From the NCBI GenBank assembly GCA_963667515.2, contig CAXXXY010000006.1:744001-808000 (forward strand): a stretch of DNA of 64,000 bases. Reading direction: 5' to 3'. Under the pieces are notes generated by a model, which searched no databases, was not told where the DNA came from, and worked only from the letters and a program-made list of their open reading frames with translations. Below are positions 26,254-36,442 of this stretch, piece after piece (the first letter of the stretch is position 1; each line of letters starts with the position of its first letter). This stretch comes from VYDC01 sp963667515 (lineage in GTDB: Bacteria; Chloroflexota; Dehalococcoidia; UBA2979). The translations under genes were made by a program, and so were the position numbers.

Positions 26254-26310
26254 CGCGCGGGCTCCTCGCACGCACCGACCGCGACCGCGACGGCGGCTGC
26301 CGCGGGCCCA

Positions 26311-26319
26311 TGCTACGAT
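26311..26319 (+). promoter_or_regulatory. extended -10 promoter candidate for guaA
   Basis: TGC-TACGAT, the same extended -10 form found before other genes here, 39 nt upstream of the guaA ATG. No clear -35. Confidence 0.4.
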
Positions 26320-26358
26320 GCGGCGGCAGGCGGTCTCCCCCCGAGCAACCGGAGCCAG

Positions 26359-28023
26359 ATGGTCGACCAGGCCGAGGCGTCCGCCACCGTGGATCGGATC
26401 CGCACCTCCGGCGACAACGAGGTATCGACCTACCTCGAGATCGCGGAGGCGCGGGAGCCCGGGCAGTTCCTCACACCGGCCCCCAACGCCCCCGAGACCG
26501 TGGTCGTGATCGACTACGGCTCGCAGTACTCGATGCTGATCGCGCGGCGCATCCGCGAGGCCAACGTCTACTCGGAGCTCGTGCCCTGGGACGCGGCTCC
26601 GGAGGCGCTCTCCCACCTGCGGGTGAAGGGCTTCGTGCTCTCGGGCGGGCCTGCCTCCGTCTACGAGGACGACGCGCCGATGCTCCCGCCCTACGTGCTC
26701 GCCTCCGGGCTGCCAGTGCTCGGCATCTGCTACGGCATGCAGCTGCTGACGAACGCCCTCGGCGGGCGCGTGGCTCCCTCCGACTCGCGCGAGTACGGCC
26801 ACGCCGTGATCACCGTCTCCGACCCCGAGAGCCCCCTGCTCGATGGGCTGCCCGCTTCGCTCCCGGTGTGGATGTCGCACGGCGACCGCATCGTGGAGCT
26901 GCCGCCCGGCTTCCGCGCCATCGCGCACTCGGAGAACAGCCCCGTCGCCGCGATGGCCGACGAGAGCGGCCACCTCGGCATCCAGTTCCACCCCGAGGTC
27001 GTGCACACGCCGCAGGGCGACCAGCTGCTGCGCAACTTCCTGACCAACGTCGCGGGCTGCGCGGGAGACTGGACCGCCACCTCCTTCGTGGAGGAGTCGG
27101 TCGCGACGATCGCCGAGCAGGTGGGCGACGGGCGCGTGATCTGCGCGCTCTCGGGCGGCGTGGACTCGACGGTGGCGGCGGCGCTCGTGCACCGCGCCGT
27201 CGGCGACCAGCTCACCTGCATCTTCGTCGACAACGGCTTGCTGCGCGCCGAAGAGGCGGAGCGCGTCGTCTCGACCTTCCGCGAGCACATGTCGATCAAC
27301 CTCGTGCACGTCGATGCCGCCGAGCGTTTCGTCGGGGACCTCGCCGGCATCACCGACCCGGAGAGCAAGCGCCGCCGCATCGGCAGGACCTTCATCCGCC
27401 TCTTCGAGGAGGAGGCGGCGCGCCTCGGCGAAGTCGACTTCATCGTGCAGGGCACCACCTACCCCGACGTGATCGAGTCGGCCTCGACGGGCTCGGCGGC
27501 CGCGAAGATCAAGACGCACCACAACGTCGGCGGGCTCCCCCCCGACATGCGGCTCTCGCTCGTCGAGCCGCTGCGCAACCTCTTCAAGGACGAGGTGCGG
27601 CGCGCCGGCAAGGAGCTGGGCCTCGCCGACGAGATCGTCTACCGGCAGCCCTTCCCCGGCCCCGGCCTCGCGATCCGCGTGATCGGGGAGGTGACGTACG
27701 AGAAGCTCGACATCCTGCGCCGCTGCGACTGGATCGTGATGGACGAGGTGAAGCGCGCCGCCGTCTACCACGACCTGTGGCAGGCCTTCGCGGTGCTGAC
27801 GGACACGCGCACGGTGGGCGTGCAGGGCGACTTCCGCACCTACGGCTACTGCGTGGCGCTGCGCTGCGTCACCGCCGAGGACGCGATGACCGCCGACTGG
27901 GCGCGCCTCCCCTACGATCTGCTCGCGCGCATCTCCTCGCGCATGGTGAACGAGGTGCCCGAGGTGAACCGCGTGGTCTACGACATCACCTCGAAGCCCC
28001 CGGGCACGATCGAGTGGGAATAG
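26359..28023 (+). CDS. guaA: GMP synthase (glutamine-hydrolysing)
   Basis: 554 residues. An N-terminal extension of about 45 residues precedes the class I glutamine amidotransferase (DYGSQYS, nucleophile GICYGMQ, FHPEVVHT). The PP-loop ATP pyrophosphatase (ALSGGVDSTVAAAL) and dimerisation domain ending KPPGTIEWE follow. It converts XMP to GMP. ATG 26359 has GGAG 5 nt upstream. First gene of the purine operon; 87 nt separate it from purD. Confidence 0.97.
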   Translation: MVDQAEASATVDRIRTSGDNEVSTYLEIAEAREPGQFLTPAPNAPETVVVIDYGSQYSMLIARRIREANVYSELVPWDAAPEALSHLRVKGFVLSGGPASVYEDDAPMLPPYVLASGLPVLGICYGMQLLTNALGGRVAPSDSREYGHAVITVSDPESPLLDGLPASLPVWMSHGDRIVELPPGFRAIAHSENSPVAAMADESGHLGIQFHPEVVHTPQGDQLLRNFLTNVAGCAGDWTATSFVEESVATIAEQVGDGRVICALSGGVDSTVAAALVHRAVGDQLTCIFVDNGLLRAEEAERVVSTFREHMSINLVHVDAAERFVGDLAGITDPESKRRRIGRTFIRLFEEEAARLGEVDFIVQGTTYPDVIESASTGSAAAKIKTHHNVGGLPPDMRLSLVEPLRNLFKDEVRRAGKELGLADEIVYRQPFPGPGLAIRVIGEVTYEKLDILRRCDWIVMDEVKRAAVYHDLWQAFAVLTDTRTVGVQGDFRTYGYCVALRCVTAEDAMTADWARLPYDLLARISSRMVNEVPEVNRVVYDITSKPPGTIEWE

Positions 28024-28110
28024 GCTCGCGGGAGCAGGCTCGTCGGGCAGGCGCGCGAGGATAGACGAGGGCTCTCGGCGACGGGGAGTCCGGCGGGCAG
28101 GGGTGAGCGC

Positions 28111-29436
28111 GTGAGGGTGCTGCTGCTCGGCTCCGGCGGGCGCGAGCACGCGATGGCCTGGGCGCTCGCGCGCTCGCCGCGCCTCGACAAGCTCTGGTCC
28201 GCCCCCGGCAACGCCGGCACAGCCGACTACGGCGAGAACGTCCCCGGCCTCCGCGTCGCCGACCCCGAGGCCGTCGCCGAGCTGGCGCGACGGCTGCGCC
28301 CCGACCTCGTCGTCGTCGGTCCCGAGGATCCGATCGCGGCGGGCGTCGCCGACCGGCTCGCCGTGGAGGGCGTGCGCGTCTTCGGCCCCACCGCCGCCGC
28401 CGCCGAGATCGAGTCCTCGAAGGCGTTCGCGAAGGGGCTGATGGCGCGCGCCGGCATCGCGACCGCGGCGGCGCGCGACTTCGAGGACGCGAGCGAGGCG
28501 CGCGCCTACCTGCGCGGGCTCGCCGCCGCCGGAACGCTCGACGGCGCGCCCGGGAGCGGCATCGTCGTGAAGGCGAACGGGCTGGCCGCCGGCAAGGGCG
28601 TCACCGTCTGCGACACCCTCGAGCAGGCGGAGGCCGCCGTGGAGGAGGCGTTCGGCGGCGCCTTCGGCGCCTCGGGCGAGCGCGTGCTGATCGAGGAGCG
28701 GCTCACCGGCCGCGAGACCTCGGCGCACGCCTTCACGGACGGCGTCGCCGTCGCGCACATGCCGTTCTCCTGCGATCACAAGCCCGTCTTCGACGGCAAC
28801 CGCGGGCCGAACACCGGCGGCATGGGCTGCTACTCGCCGCCCGGCTGGCTGGCCGACTCCGACGCCGATCGCATCCGTCGCGACGTGACCGAGAGCGCCA
28901 TCGCGCAGCTCGCGGCGGAGGGGCGGCCGTTCCGAGGCGTGCTCTACCCCGGGATGATGATGACCGCCGATGGCCCGCGCGTGATCGAGTTCAACGGCCG
29001 CCTCGGTGACCCGGAGGCGGAGGTGCTGCTGCCGCGGCTGCGCACGCCGCTGCTCGACGTCTGCGAGGCGGTGACGGCGAACCGCCTGGGCGAGCTCGAC
29101 GTGCAATGGGACGAGCGCGCCACGGTCGGCGTGATGATGGCCTCGCCGGGCTACCCCGGCGACTACCCGCTCGGCGCGGAGATCACGGGCGTCGAGGCCG
29201 TCGACGCGGGCGTGCAGGTCTTCTTCGCGGGCGCGCAGCGTGACGAGCGCGGCCGGCTGCTGACGGCGGGCGGGCGCGTGCTCTGCGTCGTCGCGGCGGC
29301 GGGCAGCGTCGAGGAGGCGCGCGCCCTCGCCTACGACAACGTCGCGCGCATCTCCTTCGAGGGAGCGCACTACCGCACCGACATCGCGCTCGACGCGGGC
29401 GGCGTGGCCGCGGGCTCGGCGGGGGCGGCCCGATGA
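28111..29436 (+). CDS. purD: phosphoribosylamine-glycine ligase
   Basis: 441 residues from a GTG. Motifs: LGSGGREHAMAWAL, an ATP-grasp GIVVKANGLAAGKGV, SCDHKPVFDGNRGPNTGGMG and RVIEFNGRLGDPEAE. Second step of de novo purine synthesis. Its TGA overlaps the next start (ATGA). Confidence 0.97.
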   Translation: MRVLLLGSGGREHAMAWALARSPRLDKLWSAPGNAGTADYGENVPGLRVADPEAVAELARRLRPDLVVVGPEDPIAAGVADRLAVEGVRVFGPTAAAAEIESSKAFAKGLMARAGIATAAARDFEDASEARAYLRGLAAAGTLDGAPGSGIVVKANGLAAGKGVTVCDTLEQAEAAVEEAFGGAFGASGERVLIEERLTGRETSAHAFTDGVAVAHMPFSCDHKPVFDGNRGPNTGGMGCYSPPGWLADSDADRIRRDVTESAIAQLAAEGRPFRGVLYPGMMMTADGPRVIEFNGRLGDPEAEVLLPRLRTPLLDVCEAVTANRLGELDVQWDERATVGVMMASPGYPGDYPLGAEITGVEAVDAGVQVFFAGAQRDERGRLLTAGGRVLCVVAAAGSVEEARALAYDNVARISFEGAHYRTDIALDAGGVAAGSAGAAR

Positions 29437-29885
29437 GCCCGCCCCCCGTGCGCGCGGGAGCGGTCGCGCCGACCGTGCGCTGCCCGATGCGCGAGTGCCG
29501 CCGCGCCATCGCGCTCGGCGAGCTGCCGGCGTTCCCGGCGCCGCCCGCGCGGCCGCCGTGCCTGCACTTCGTGGCGGCGTGGGGGCCGGCGCCGCAGCGC
29601 GCGCCGCTCGCCGAGGAGGCGCTGTTCGCCCTCGAGGGGAATCGCGAGATGGTGATCCGCAGCCTGCGGCCCGCCGACGCCGAGCCGCGCGCGATCGAGG
29701 CGCTGCGCCCCGAGCTGGAGGCCGCCGCCCGGCGTTTCGCCCACGCCGTCGATGCTCCCTCGGGTGACTGGGGCGCGCTCTTCGGCGATCCGTTCGAGCG
29801 CGACGCCGTCGCCCGCGAGTTCGCGCGGCTGCTGCTCGACGTGCCGGCGCGCGCGGCCGGCGCCGGATCGCGAGGCGCGCGATGA
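29433..29885 (+). CDS. hypothetical protein encoded between purD and purB
   Basis: 150 residues, coupled at both ends by ATGA overlaps. The N-terminus has a possible metal site (CPMRECRRAIALGE, later CLHF). The centre is Pro-rich and the C-terminal half helical. Not recognised as a known purine enzyme. Its tight placement suggests co-translation with purine genes. Confidence 0.7.
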   Translation: MSPPPVRAGAVAPTVRCPMRECRRAIALGELPAFPAPPARPPCLHFVAAWGPAPQRAPLAEEALFALEGNREMVIRSLRPADAEPRAIEALRPELEAAARRFAHAVDAPSGDWGALFGDPFERDAVAREFARLLLDVPARAAGAGSRGAR

Positions 29886-31261
29886 TCCCCCGCTACTCGG
29901 TCCCCGAGATGACCGCGATCTGGAGCGACGAGGAGAAGTTCCAGCGCTGGCTGGAGGTCGAGATCGCCGTCGTCGAGGCGTGGGCCGAGGCCGGCGTCGT
30001 GCCCGCGGAGGACGCGCGCGCCATCGCGCGGGACGCCCGCGTCGACGTGCCCGCCGTGCTCCGCTACATCGAGGAGACGCACCACGACGTGACGGCGTTC
30101 CTGCGCTCGGTCGCGGACTCGCTGGGGCCGGAGTCGCGCTGGGTGCACTACGGCCTGACCTCGCAGGACGTGTGGGACACGGCGACGAGCCTGCAGCTGG
30201 TCGCGGCGATCGATCTGCTCGCGGCGGACCTCGAGCGGCTGCGCGAGGCCGTGGCGCGGCAGGCGCTCGCGCACCGCGAGACGATCTGCGTCGGCCGCAC
30301 GCACGGCGTGCACGCGGAGCCGACCACCTTCGGCCTCAAGCTCGCTGTGTGGTTCGACGAGATCCGGCGCCAGGAGGCGCGGCTCGCGGCCGCCCGCGAC
30401 ACCGTCGCCGTCGGCCAGATGTCGGGCCCCGTGGGGACGCACGCCACGGTGCCGCCGTCCGTCGAGGAGTCGGCCTGCCGCCGGCTGGGGCTGGCGGTCG
30501 CGCCCGTGACGACGCAGGTGCTGCAGCGCGACCGGCACGCGCACCTCGTCTCGGTGCTGGCGGGCGTCGGCGCCTCGCTGGAGCGCTTCGCCACCGAGAT
30601 CCGCGGCCTGCAGCGCACCGAGGTCCGCGAGGCGGAGGAGCCGTTCGCCGTCGGCCAGACCGGCTCCTCTTCGATGCCGCACAAGCGCAACCCGGAGCTC
30701 TGCGAGCGGGTCTGCGGCCTCGCGCGGACGCTGCGCGGCTACGCACAGGTGGGGCTGGAGAACGTGGCGCTGTGGCACGAGCGCGACATCTCGCACTCCA
30801 GCGCCGAGCGCATCGTGCTGCCCGACGCGACGGGGCTGCTCGCGTACGCGCTGCGGCTCTTCAGCGGCGTGATGAAGGGCCTCGTCGTGCACCCCGGGCG
30901 GATGCGCGCCAACCTCGAGATGACGCGCGGCCTCGTCTACTCGCAGCGCGTGCTGCTGGCACTGATCGAGAGCGGGCTCTCGCGCGAGCAGGGCTACGCG
31001 ATCGTGCAGCGGCACTCGATGGCGGTATGGGACGCGCCCGCCGGCGAGGGCCCCGAGCAGCCGACGCTGCGCGGGCTGCTGGCCGCCGACCCCGAGGTGC
31101 GCGAGCGCCTCGACGAGGCGCGGCTGGACGAGCTCTTCGACCCGCGCGCCTACCTCGTCCACGTCGACGAGTCATTCCGCCGCGTCGGGCTGCTGCCACC
31201 GCTGGTCCCGCTGGCGCCGTCGGCGGGCGCCGAGGCCGCTGGGGCTGGTACCGGCCGATGA
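29882..31261 (+). CDS. purB: adenylosuccinate lyase
   Basis: 459 residues of the fumarase/aspartase superfamily. Signature GSSSMPHKRNPELCE carries the flexible catalytic Ser loop; THHDVTAFL and GRTHGVHAEP supply other active-site residues. It cleaves SAICAR and adenylosuccinate to release fumarate. Overlaps both neighbours by ATGA. Confidence 0.97.
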   Translation: MIPRYSVPEMTAIWSDEEKFQRWLEVEIAVVEAWAEAGVVPAEDARAIARDARVDVPAVLRYIEETHHDVTAFLRSVADSLGPESRWVHYGLTSQDVWDTATSLQLVAAIDLLAADLERLREAVARQALAHRETICVGRTHGVHAEPTTFGLKLAVWFDEIRRQEARLAAARDTVAVGQMSGPVGTHATVPPSVEESACRRLGLAVAPVTTQVLQRDRHAHLVSVLAGVGASLERFATEIRGLQRTEVREAEEPFAVGQTGSSSMPHKRNPELCERVCGLARTLRGYAQVGLENVALWHERDISHSSAERIVLPDATGLLAYALRLFSGVMKGLVVHPGRMRANLEMTRGLVYSQRVLLALIESGLSREQGYAIVQRHSMAVWDAPAGEGPEQPTLRGLLAADPEVRERLDEARLDELFDPRAYLVHVDESFRRVGLLPPLVPLAPSAGAEAAGAGTGR

Positions 31262-32307
31262 GCCGCTCGCCCGGGGCCCCCGCCGACGTGGGCGCCGAGG
31301 CGGCGCCGATGCTCGACAGCCCCGCCGAGGGCATCCGCGCCCGCCCCGTCGCCAGCGGCCCCGCCGAGGGCGTCCCCGCCCGAAGGCTCCTCAGCGGCAA
31401 GGTGCGCGACATCTACGAGCTGCCCGAGGGTCGGCTGCTGCTCGTCGCCACGGACCGCATCTCGGCGTTCGACGTCGTGCTGCCGCAGGGCATCCCCGAC
31501 AAGGGCGAGGTGCTGACGCGGCTCTCCGCGCACTGGTTCGAGCTGACGCGCGCCGTGGTGCCGAACGCCTTCGTCGCGGTGCTCGACGCGTCGAACGCCG
31601 CCGAGCTCGGCGTCGACGCCGATCCCGCGTTCCACGGCCGCTCGATGGTGATGCGCCGCGCCGAGCCGCTCCCTGTCGAGTGCGTGGTGCGCGGCTTCCT
31701 CGCGGGCTCGGGCTGGGCCGACTACGAGCACGCGGGCGCCGTCTCCGGCGTCGAGCTGCCGCCCGGCCTGCGGCTCGCCGACCGCCTCTTCGAGCCGATC
31801 TTCACGCCCTCGACGAAGGCCCCGGCCACGGGTGAGGGCAGCGCCCACGACGAGCCGATCGACTTCGCGCGGATGCAGGAGCTCGTGGGCGCCGAGCGCG
31901 CCGAGGCGATGCGGTTACGCTCGCTGGCGCTCTACCGCTACGGCGCGCAGCGTGCGGCGGAGCACGGCATCCTGGTCGCCGATACGAAGTTCGAGTTCGG
32001 CCTGCTGGACGGAGAGCCCGTGCTGATCGACGAGGTGCTGACGCCCGACTCCTCGCGCTTCTGGCCCGCCGACCGCTACGAGCCGGGCCGCGAACAGGAG
32101 TCGTTCGACAAGCAGCCGGTGCGCGACTGGCTGGCCGCCAGCGGATGGGACCGCACGCCGCCCGCCCCCGACCTCCCCGACGAGGTGGTGCGCGCCAGCT
32201 CGGCTCGCTACCGCCGTGCGTATGAGCTGCTCGCCGGCTCGCCGCTTCCCGGCGGCGCGACGCCCGACGACGCGCTGCCCGAGGCTGGGGCGGGAGGCCG
32301 CGCGTGA
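31258..32307 (+). CDS. purC: phosphoribosylaminoimidazole-succinocarboxamide synthase
   Basis: 349 residues. An extra about 40 N-terminal residues precede SGKVRDIYEL. Motifs: LVATDRISAFDVVLP, ECVVRGFLAGSGW, IFTPSTKA and DTKFEFGLLDG. The long form resembles the about 300-residue eukaryote/actinobacterial-type PurC. Joins CAIR and aspartate. Overlaps purS (GTGA). Confidence 0.96.
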   Translation: MSRSPGAPADVGAEAAPMLDSPAEGIRARPVASGPAEGVPARRLLSGKVRDIYELPEGRLLLVATDRISAFDVVLPQGIPDKGEVLTRLSAHWFELTRAVVPNAFVAVLDASNAAELGVDADPAFHGRSMVMRRAEPLPVECVVRGFLAGSGWADYEHAGAVSGVELPPGLRLADRLFEPIFTPSTKAPATGEGSAHDEPIDFARMQELVGAERAEAMRLRSLALYRYGAQRAAEHGILVADTKFEFGLLDGEPVLIDEVLTPDSSRFWPADRYEPGREQESFDKQPVRDWLAASGWDRTPPAPDLPDEVVRASSARYRRAYELLAGSPLPGGATPDDALPEAGAGGRA

Positions 32308-32594
32308 GCCGCTTCCTCGCGCGGGTGACGGTGATGCTGAAGCCGCTCGTGAACGACCCGCAGGGGTTGGCGGTGCGCGACGGCTTGCAAGCGCTCGGCT
32401 TCGAGGGCGTGGAGGCGGTGCGCGTCGGCAAGCGCCTCGAGGTGACGCTCGACGCCCCCGACGCGGCCGAGGCGGAGCGCCGCGTGCGCGCGATGTGCGA
32501 TCGCCTGCTGGCGAACCCCGTGATCGAGGAGTTCCACGTGGAGCTCGCCGCTACCCCCCTCGACGCCGCCCCCGCGGACCCCGCCACCGCCTGA
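32304..32594 (+). CDS. purS: phosphoribosylformylglycinamidine synthase subunit PurS
   Basis: 96 residues: RVTVMLKPLVNDPQGLAVRD and LANPVIEEFHVEL are typical. PurS bridges PurL and PurQ in the FGAM synthase complex; purQ and purL are not in this window. GTG start overlaps the purC stop. Confidence 0.95.
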   Translation: MSRFLARVTVMLKPLVNDPQGLAVRDGLQALGFEGVEAVRVGKRLEVTLDAPDAAEAERRVRAMCDRLLANPVIEEFHVELAATPLDAAPADPATA

Positions 32595-32599
32595 CGAGG

Positions 32600-32693
32600 G
32601 CAGCGTGCCGCTCACTCGAGCGGCTGCCGGCAGCGTTCCGCTCCACTCGCGTGCGTGCCGCCGGCGTTCCGCCGCACTCGGGCGGCTGCCGCG
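32600..32693 (+). repeat. degenerate cluster of BIME-like arms
   Basis: Three decayed copies in tandem: CAGCGTGCCGCTCACTCGAG, CAGCGTTCCGCTCCACTCG, and CGGCG-TTC-CGCCG followed by CACTCGGGCGGCTGCCGC. They lie just after purS. The remaining gap to 32858 has no clear gene. Confidence 0.6.
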
Positions 32694-32843
32694 CCTGGAA
32701 GCGGACCTTCGACATCCGCGTCGCGCATCGCGTGCGCCCTGCCGCCGGCGGCGGCGATGTGCTCACGCACGCCGGTCCGCGTGAGGCAGCGCTCGCGCGC
32801 GCCGGCGTGAGCCGGCTCACCGGATCGCCGTCGGCCCCGCCCG

Positions 32844-32849
32844 TATAGT
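32844..32849 (+). promoter_or_regulatory. -10 box upstream of the MFS gene
   Basis: TATAGT ends 9 nt before the GTG at 32859, consistent with a near-leaderless transcript. Confidence 0.4.
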
Positions 32850-32858
32850 CGGGCCGCC

Positions 32859-34103
<1,245 letters not shown>

Positions 34104-34136
34104 CCAACCTTCGGTTGGATTCGAGGGGCTGCCGCC
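34104..34136 (+). repeat. BIME-like hairpin arm (forward)
   Basis: CCAACC-TTC-GGTTGG stem-loop then ATTCGAGGGGCTGCCGCCG. The stem is fully changed relative to CCAGCG/CGCTGG copies, with pairing kept. Starts right after a TAG stop. Confidence 0.85.
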
Positions 34137-34300
34137 GCCGCTGCGCAGTCGCGGGTGTGCGCGCGAGTCGTCGGCGGGCTCGTCGCGTGCTGCGCTGCCG
34201 GGAAGCGACCCGCCCTCCTCGGCAGCGACGCGTGCGACGAGTCCGCGTCAGCCGACGAGCCCGCGAACGCTCCGCGCCGTCGGCCCCCGACCCACAGCAC

Positions 34301-34334
34301 CGGCGGCAGCCCCTCGAGTGCAGCGGAACGCTGC
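34301..34334 (-). repeat. BIME-like hairpin arm (reverse)
   Basis: CGGCGGCAGCCCCTCGAGT followed by the stem-loop GCAGCG-GAA-CGCTGC. Inverted partner of the arm at 34104. Confidence 0.85.
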
Positions 34335-34340
34335 CGGAAG

Positions 34341-34366
34341 TCCCTCGAATCCGACCGAAGGTTGGT
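34341..34366 (-). repeat. BIME-like hairpin arm (reverse), partial
   Basis: CCCTCGAATCCGACC-GAA-GGTTGG: the hairpin of the CCAACC subtype with one imperfect pair and without the full GGGGCTGCCGC box. Confidence 0.7.
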
Positions 34367-34505
34367 GTTGAGGGGTTGTGGGGGGCGGCCGCTACGCTCT
34401 CAAGGGGGTGCGCGCGGCCGTCGATGATCCCGGCCGAACGATGCGACGCCCGCACTGCGATTGGTTCCCGGGGGGGCCGACCGCCGCGGTGGAGGGGCAC
34501 CCTCG

Positions 34506-36415
34506 ATGGCCGTCGTCGCCGTGCCGCGCCTCCGGCGCCGCGCCTCGCTCGCCCTCGCGCCGATCGCGGCGCTGCTGCTGCTCGCCGCCTTCGCCGCGCG
34601 CGACGCGAGGCCGGCCGCCGCCGAGGGCGACGGCTACGGGCCGATCGCCACGGCCGCGCTCGCGGCGCTGCACCAGCACCAGGGGCAGTGCTTCCCGTGG
34701 GTGCGACGCGTGCTGGACGCCGCCACCGGCGACCGCCTCGGCTTCGGCTACGTCGACGGCTACCTCGAGGGCGGCGCGCGGCAGGTGAGCCTCGCCGACG
34801 CGCGCGACGGCGACGTCATCCAGCTCACCGACGACCGCGACGTCAGCCCGTGGGCCGACTACGCGGGGCTCCACACCGCGATCGTCCTCGACAACCACGG
34901 CGACGGCACCTTCCGCGTCATCGACTCGAACTCCGAGTGGGACGGCGTGGTGCGCATCCGCGACCCCTACGACCGGTACGCGCTGGCGGGGCGCTTCCCC
35001 AGCATCACCGTGCGCTTCTGGCACTTCCCTGGAAACGAGGGGGGAAACGAAGGGCGCACGCCGTCCGCGCCGCCCGCGCCTCAGCCCGCCGAGGACGAGC
35101 CCGCGCCGCGCGACGTGCCGCTGGTCGCGGGGACACAGGCCGTGGTGCGCGCGGACGGCGACTGCCTGCGCATCCGCGACGCCGCGGGGATCGGCGGCGC
35201 ACGCCTCGGCTGCCTCGCCGAGGGCATGCCGGTCACGGTGCTGGGCGGCGCGAGCGAGTCCGACGGGTACCGCTGGCAGCTCGTGCTCGCGGGCGACCTC
35301 GTTGGCTGGGTCGCCGACCTCTACCTCGAGCCGACCCCCGCCGCTGCCGACGCGCCCGCGCCCGCCCCGACGCCCGAGCCCACGTCGACGCCCGAGCCAC
35401 CTCGACCCCGGCGCCGGAGCCCACGCCCGATGCGCAGCCCACGCCCACGCCCGCCCCCATCGCGGCGCTGCCGGCGCCCCCGGGGCCGCCGCCCCTGCCC
35501 GCGATCGAGGTCGCCGCGCCCGCGCTCCCGGAGCCGGCGCCCGGCGGGCTCGCGGTCGGCTTCGCCGGCGCGGGCGACCCGGAGCGCCTCGCCGCCGCGC
35601 TCGGCTACGAGGTCACGAGCGTCGCGATGCTGCACGTGGAGTCGCAGCGCTACCTGGTCTACGTCCCGGGCGCCCCGGCACTCGTCAACACGCTGCGCGC
35701 CGAGCTGCTCGAGCCGGGAAGCATCGTCACCGTGCGGCGCGCCGGGAGCGCGGCGCCCGCCACCGCCCTCGCCCCGGCATCGCGCGCGCCCGCGCCGAGC
35801 GTCGGCGCGGCGCGCGTGCTGCCGCCGCCGCCGCCGGGCGGCCTGACGCAGGGCGTCGCCGGCACGAACGACCCGGCCGCGCTCGCGAGCGCGCAGCCCT
35901 TCCCCGTCGCCACGATCTCGATGCTCGACGTGGCGACGCAGCGCTGGCTGGTCTACGTGCCCGGCGCGCCGGCCCTCGTCAATACGCTGCACTCGGGCTG
36001 GCTCGCGCCGGGGAGCGTGGTCACGGTGCGCCGCGCGCAGGCGGCGCCGCCCGCCAGCGCCGCGCCGAGCCCGCCTCCCGCGCCCTCGGCGCTCCCCGGC
36101 TCGGGGCCCGCCACGATCACTTACTACTACTGCGCGCAGGGCTCGAACCCGCAGGGCATCGGCGGCGGCGGCGGTTTCTGCGGGGCGATGGCCTCGGGCG
36201 CCGTGGTCCACGACGGCGCCGCGGCCTGCGCGCGCGAGTTCCTCGGCCAGCGCTTCCGCATCGCGGGCGATCCCACGGGCCGCGTCTACAGCTGCGCCGA
36301 CACGGGCAGCGCTGTGGGGCGCGAGAACCGCGACATCTGGTTCGCCGACTCGGACGCCGGCTGGGAGTGGTGGCAGGCCGTCGGCCACCGCGCCGAGGTG
36401 GAGGTGCTGCCCTGA
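34506..36415 (+). pseudogene. secreted CHAP-like / SH3b / 3D-domain wall protein, frameshifted in a proline linker
   Basis: ATG 34506 begins a signal peptide (LAPIAALLLLAAFAARD). A CHAP/NlpC-like domain (Cys in GQCFPWVRR, His in GLHTAIVLDNHGDG), an SH3b domain (DCLRIRDAAGIGG, GWVADLYLEP) and a Pro/Thr linker follow. The frame then breaks near 35394-35400; one missing base after GAGCC would fix it. The other frame gives two about 65-residue repeats sharing RY/WLVYVPGAPALVNTL and a C-terminal 3D/RlpA-like domain ending at 36415. Likely peptidoglycan hydrolase; the break may be a real indel or a sequence error. Confidence 0.75.
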
Positions 36416-36442
36416 GCGCGCCTCGTCGGCGCCTGCGGTGAC

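Larger units (their letters stand above)
34137..34505. other. gene-free region inside and beyond a BIME-like pair
   Basis: About 370 bp. It holds the spacer of the BIME pair, two reverse arms and then a TACGCT -10-like box (34393-34398) roughly 110 nt before the next gene. No ORF with convincing coding character. Confidence 0.5.

Noticed and set aside
25849..29370. 1,173-residue minus-strand reading frame opposite guaA and purD
   Set aside because: It is a GC-driven shadow: the opposite strand holds guaA and purD with all motifs. Only its last 134 residues (25849-26253) look like a real gene.
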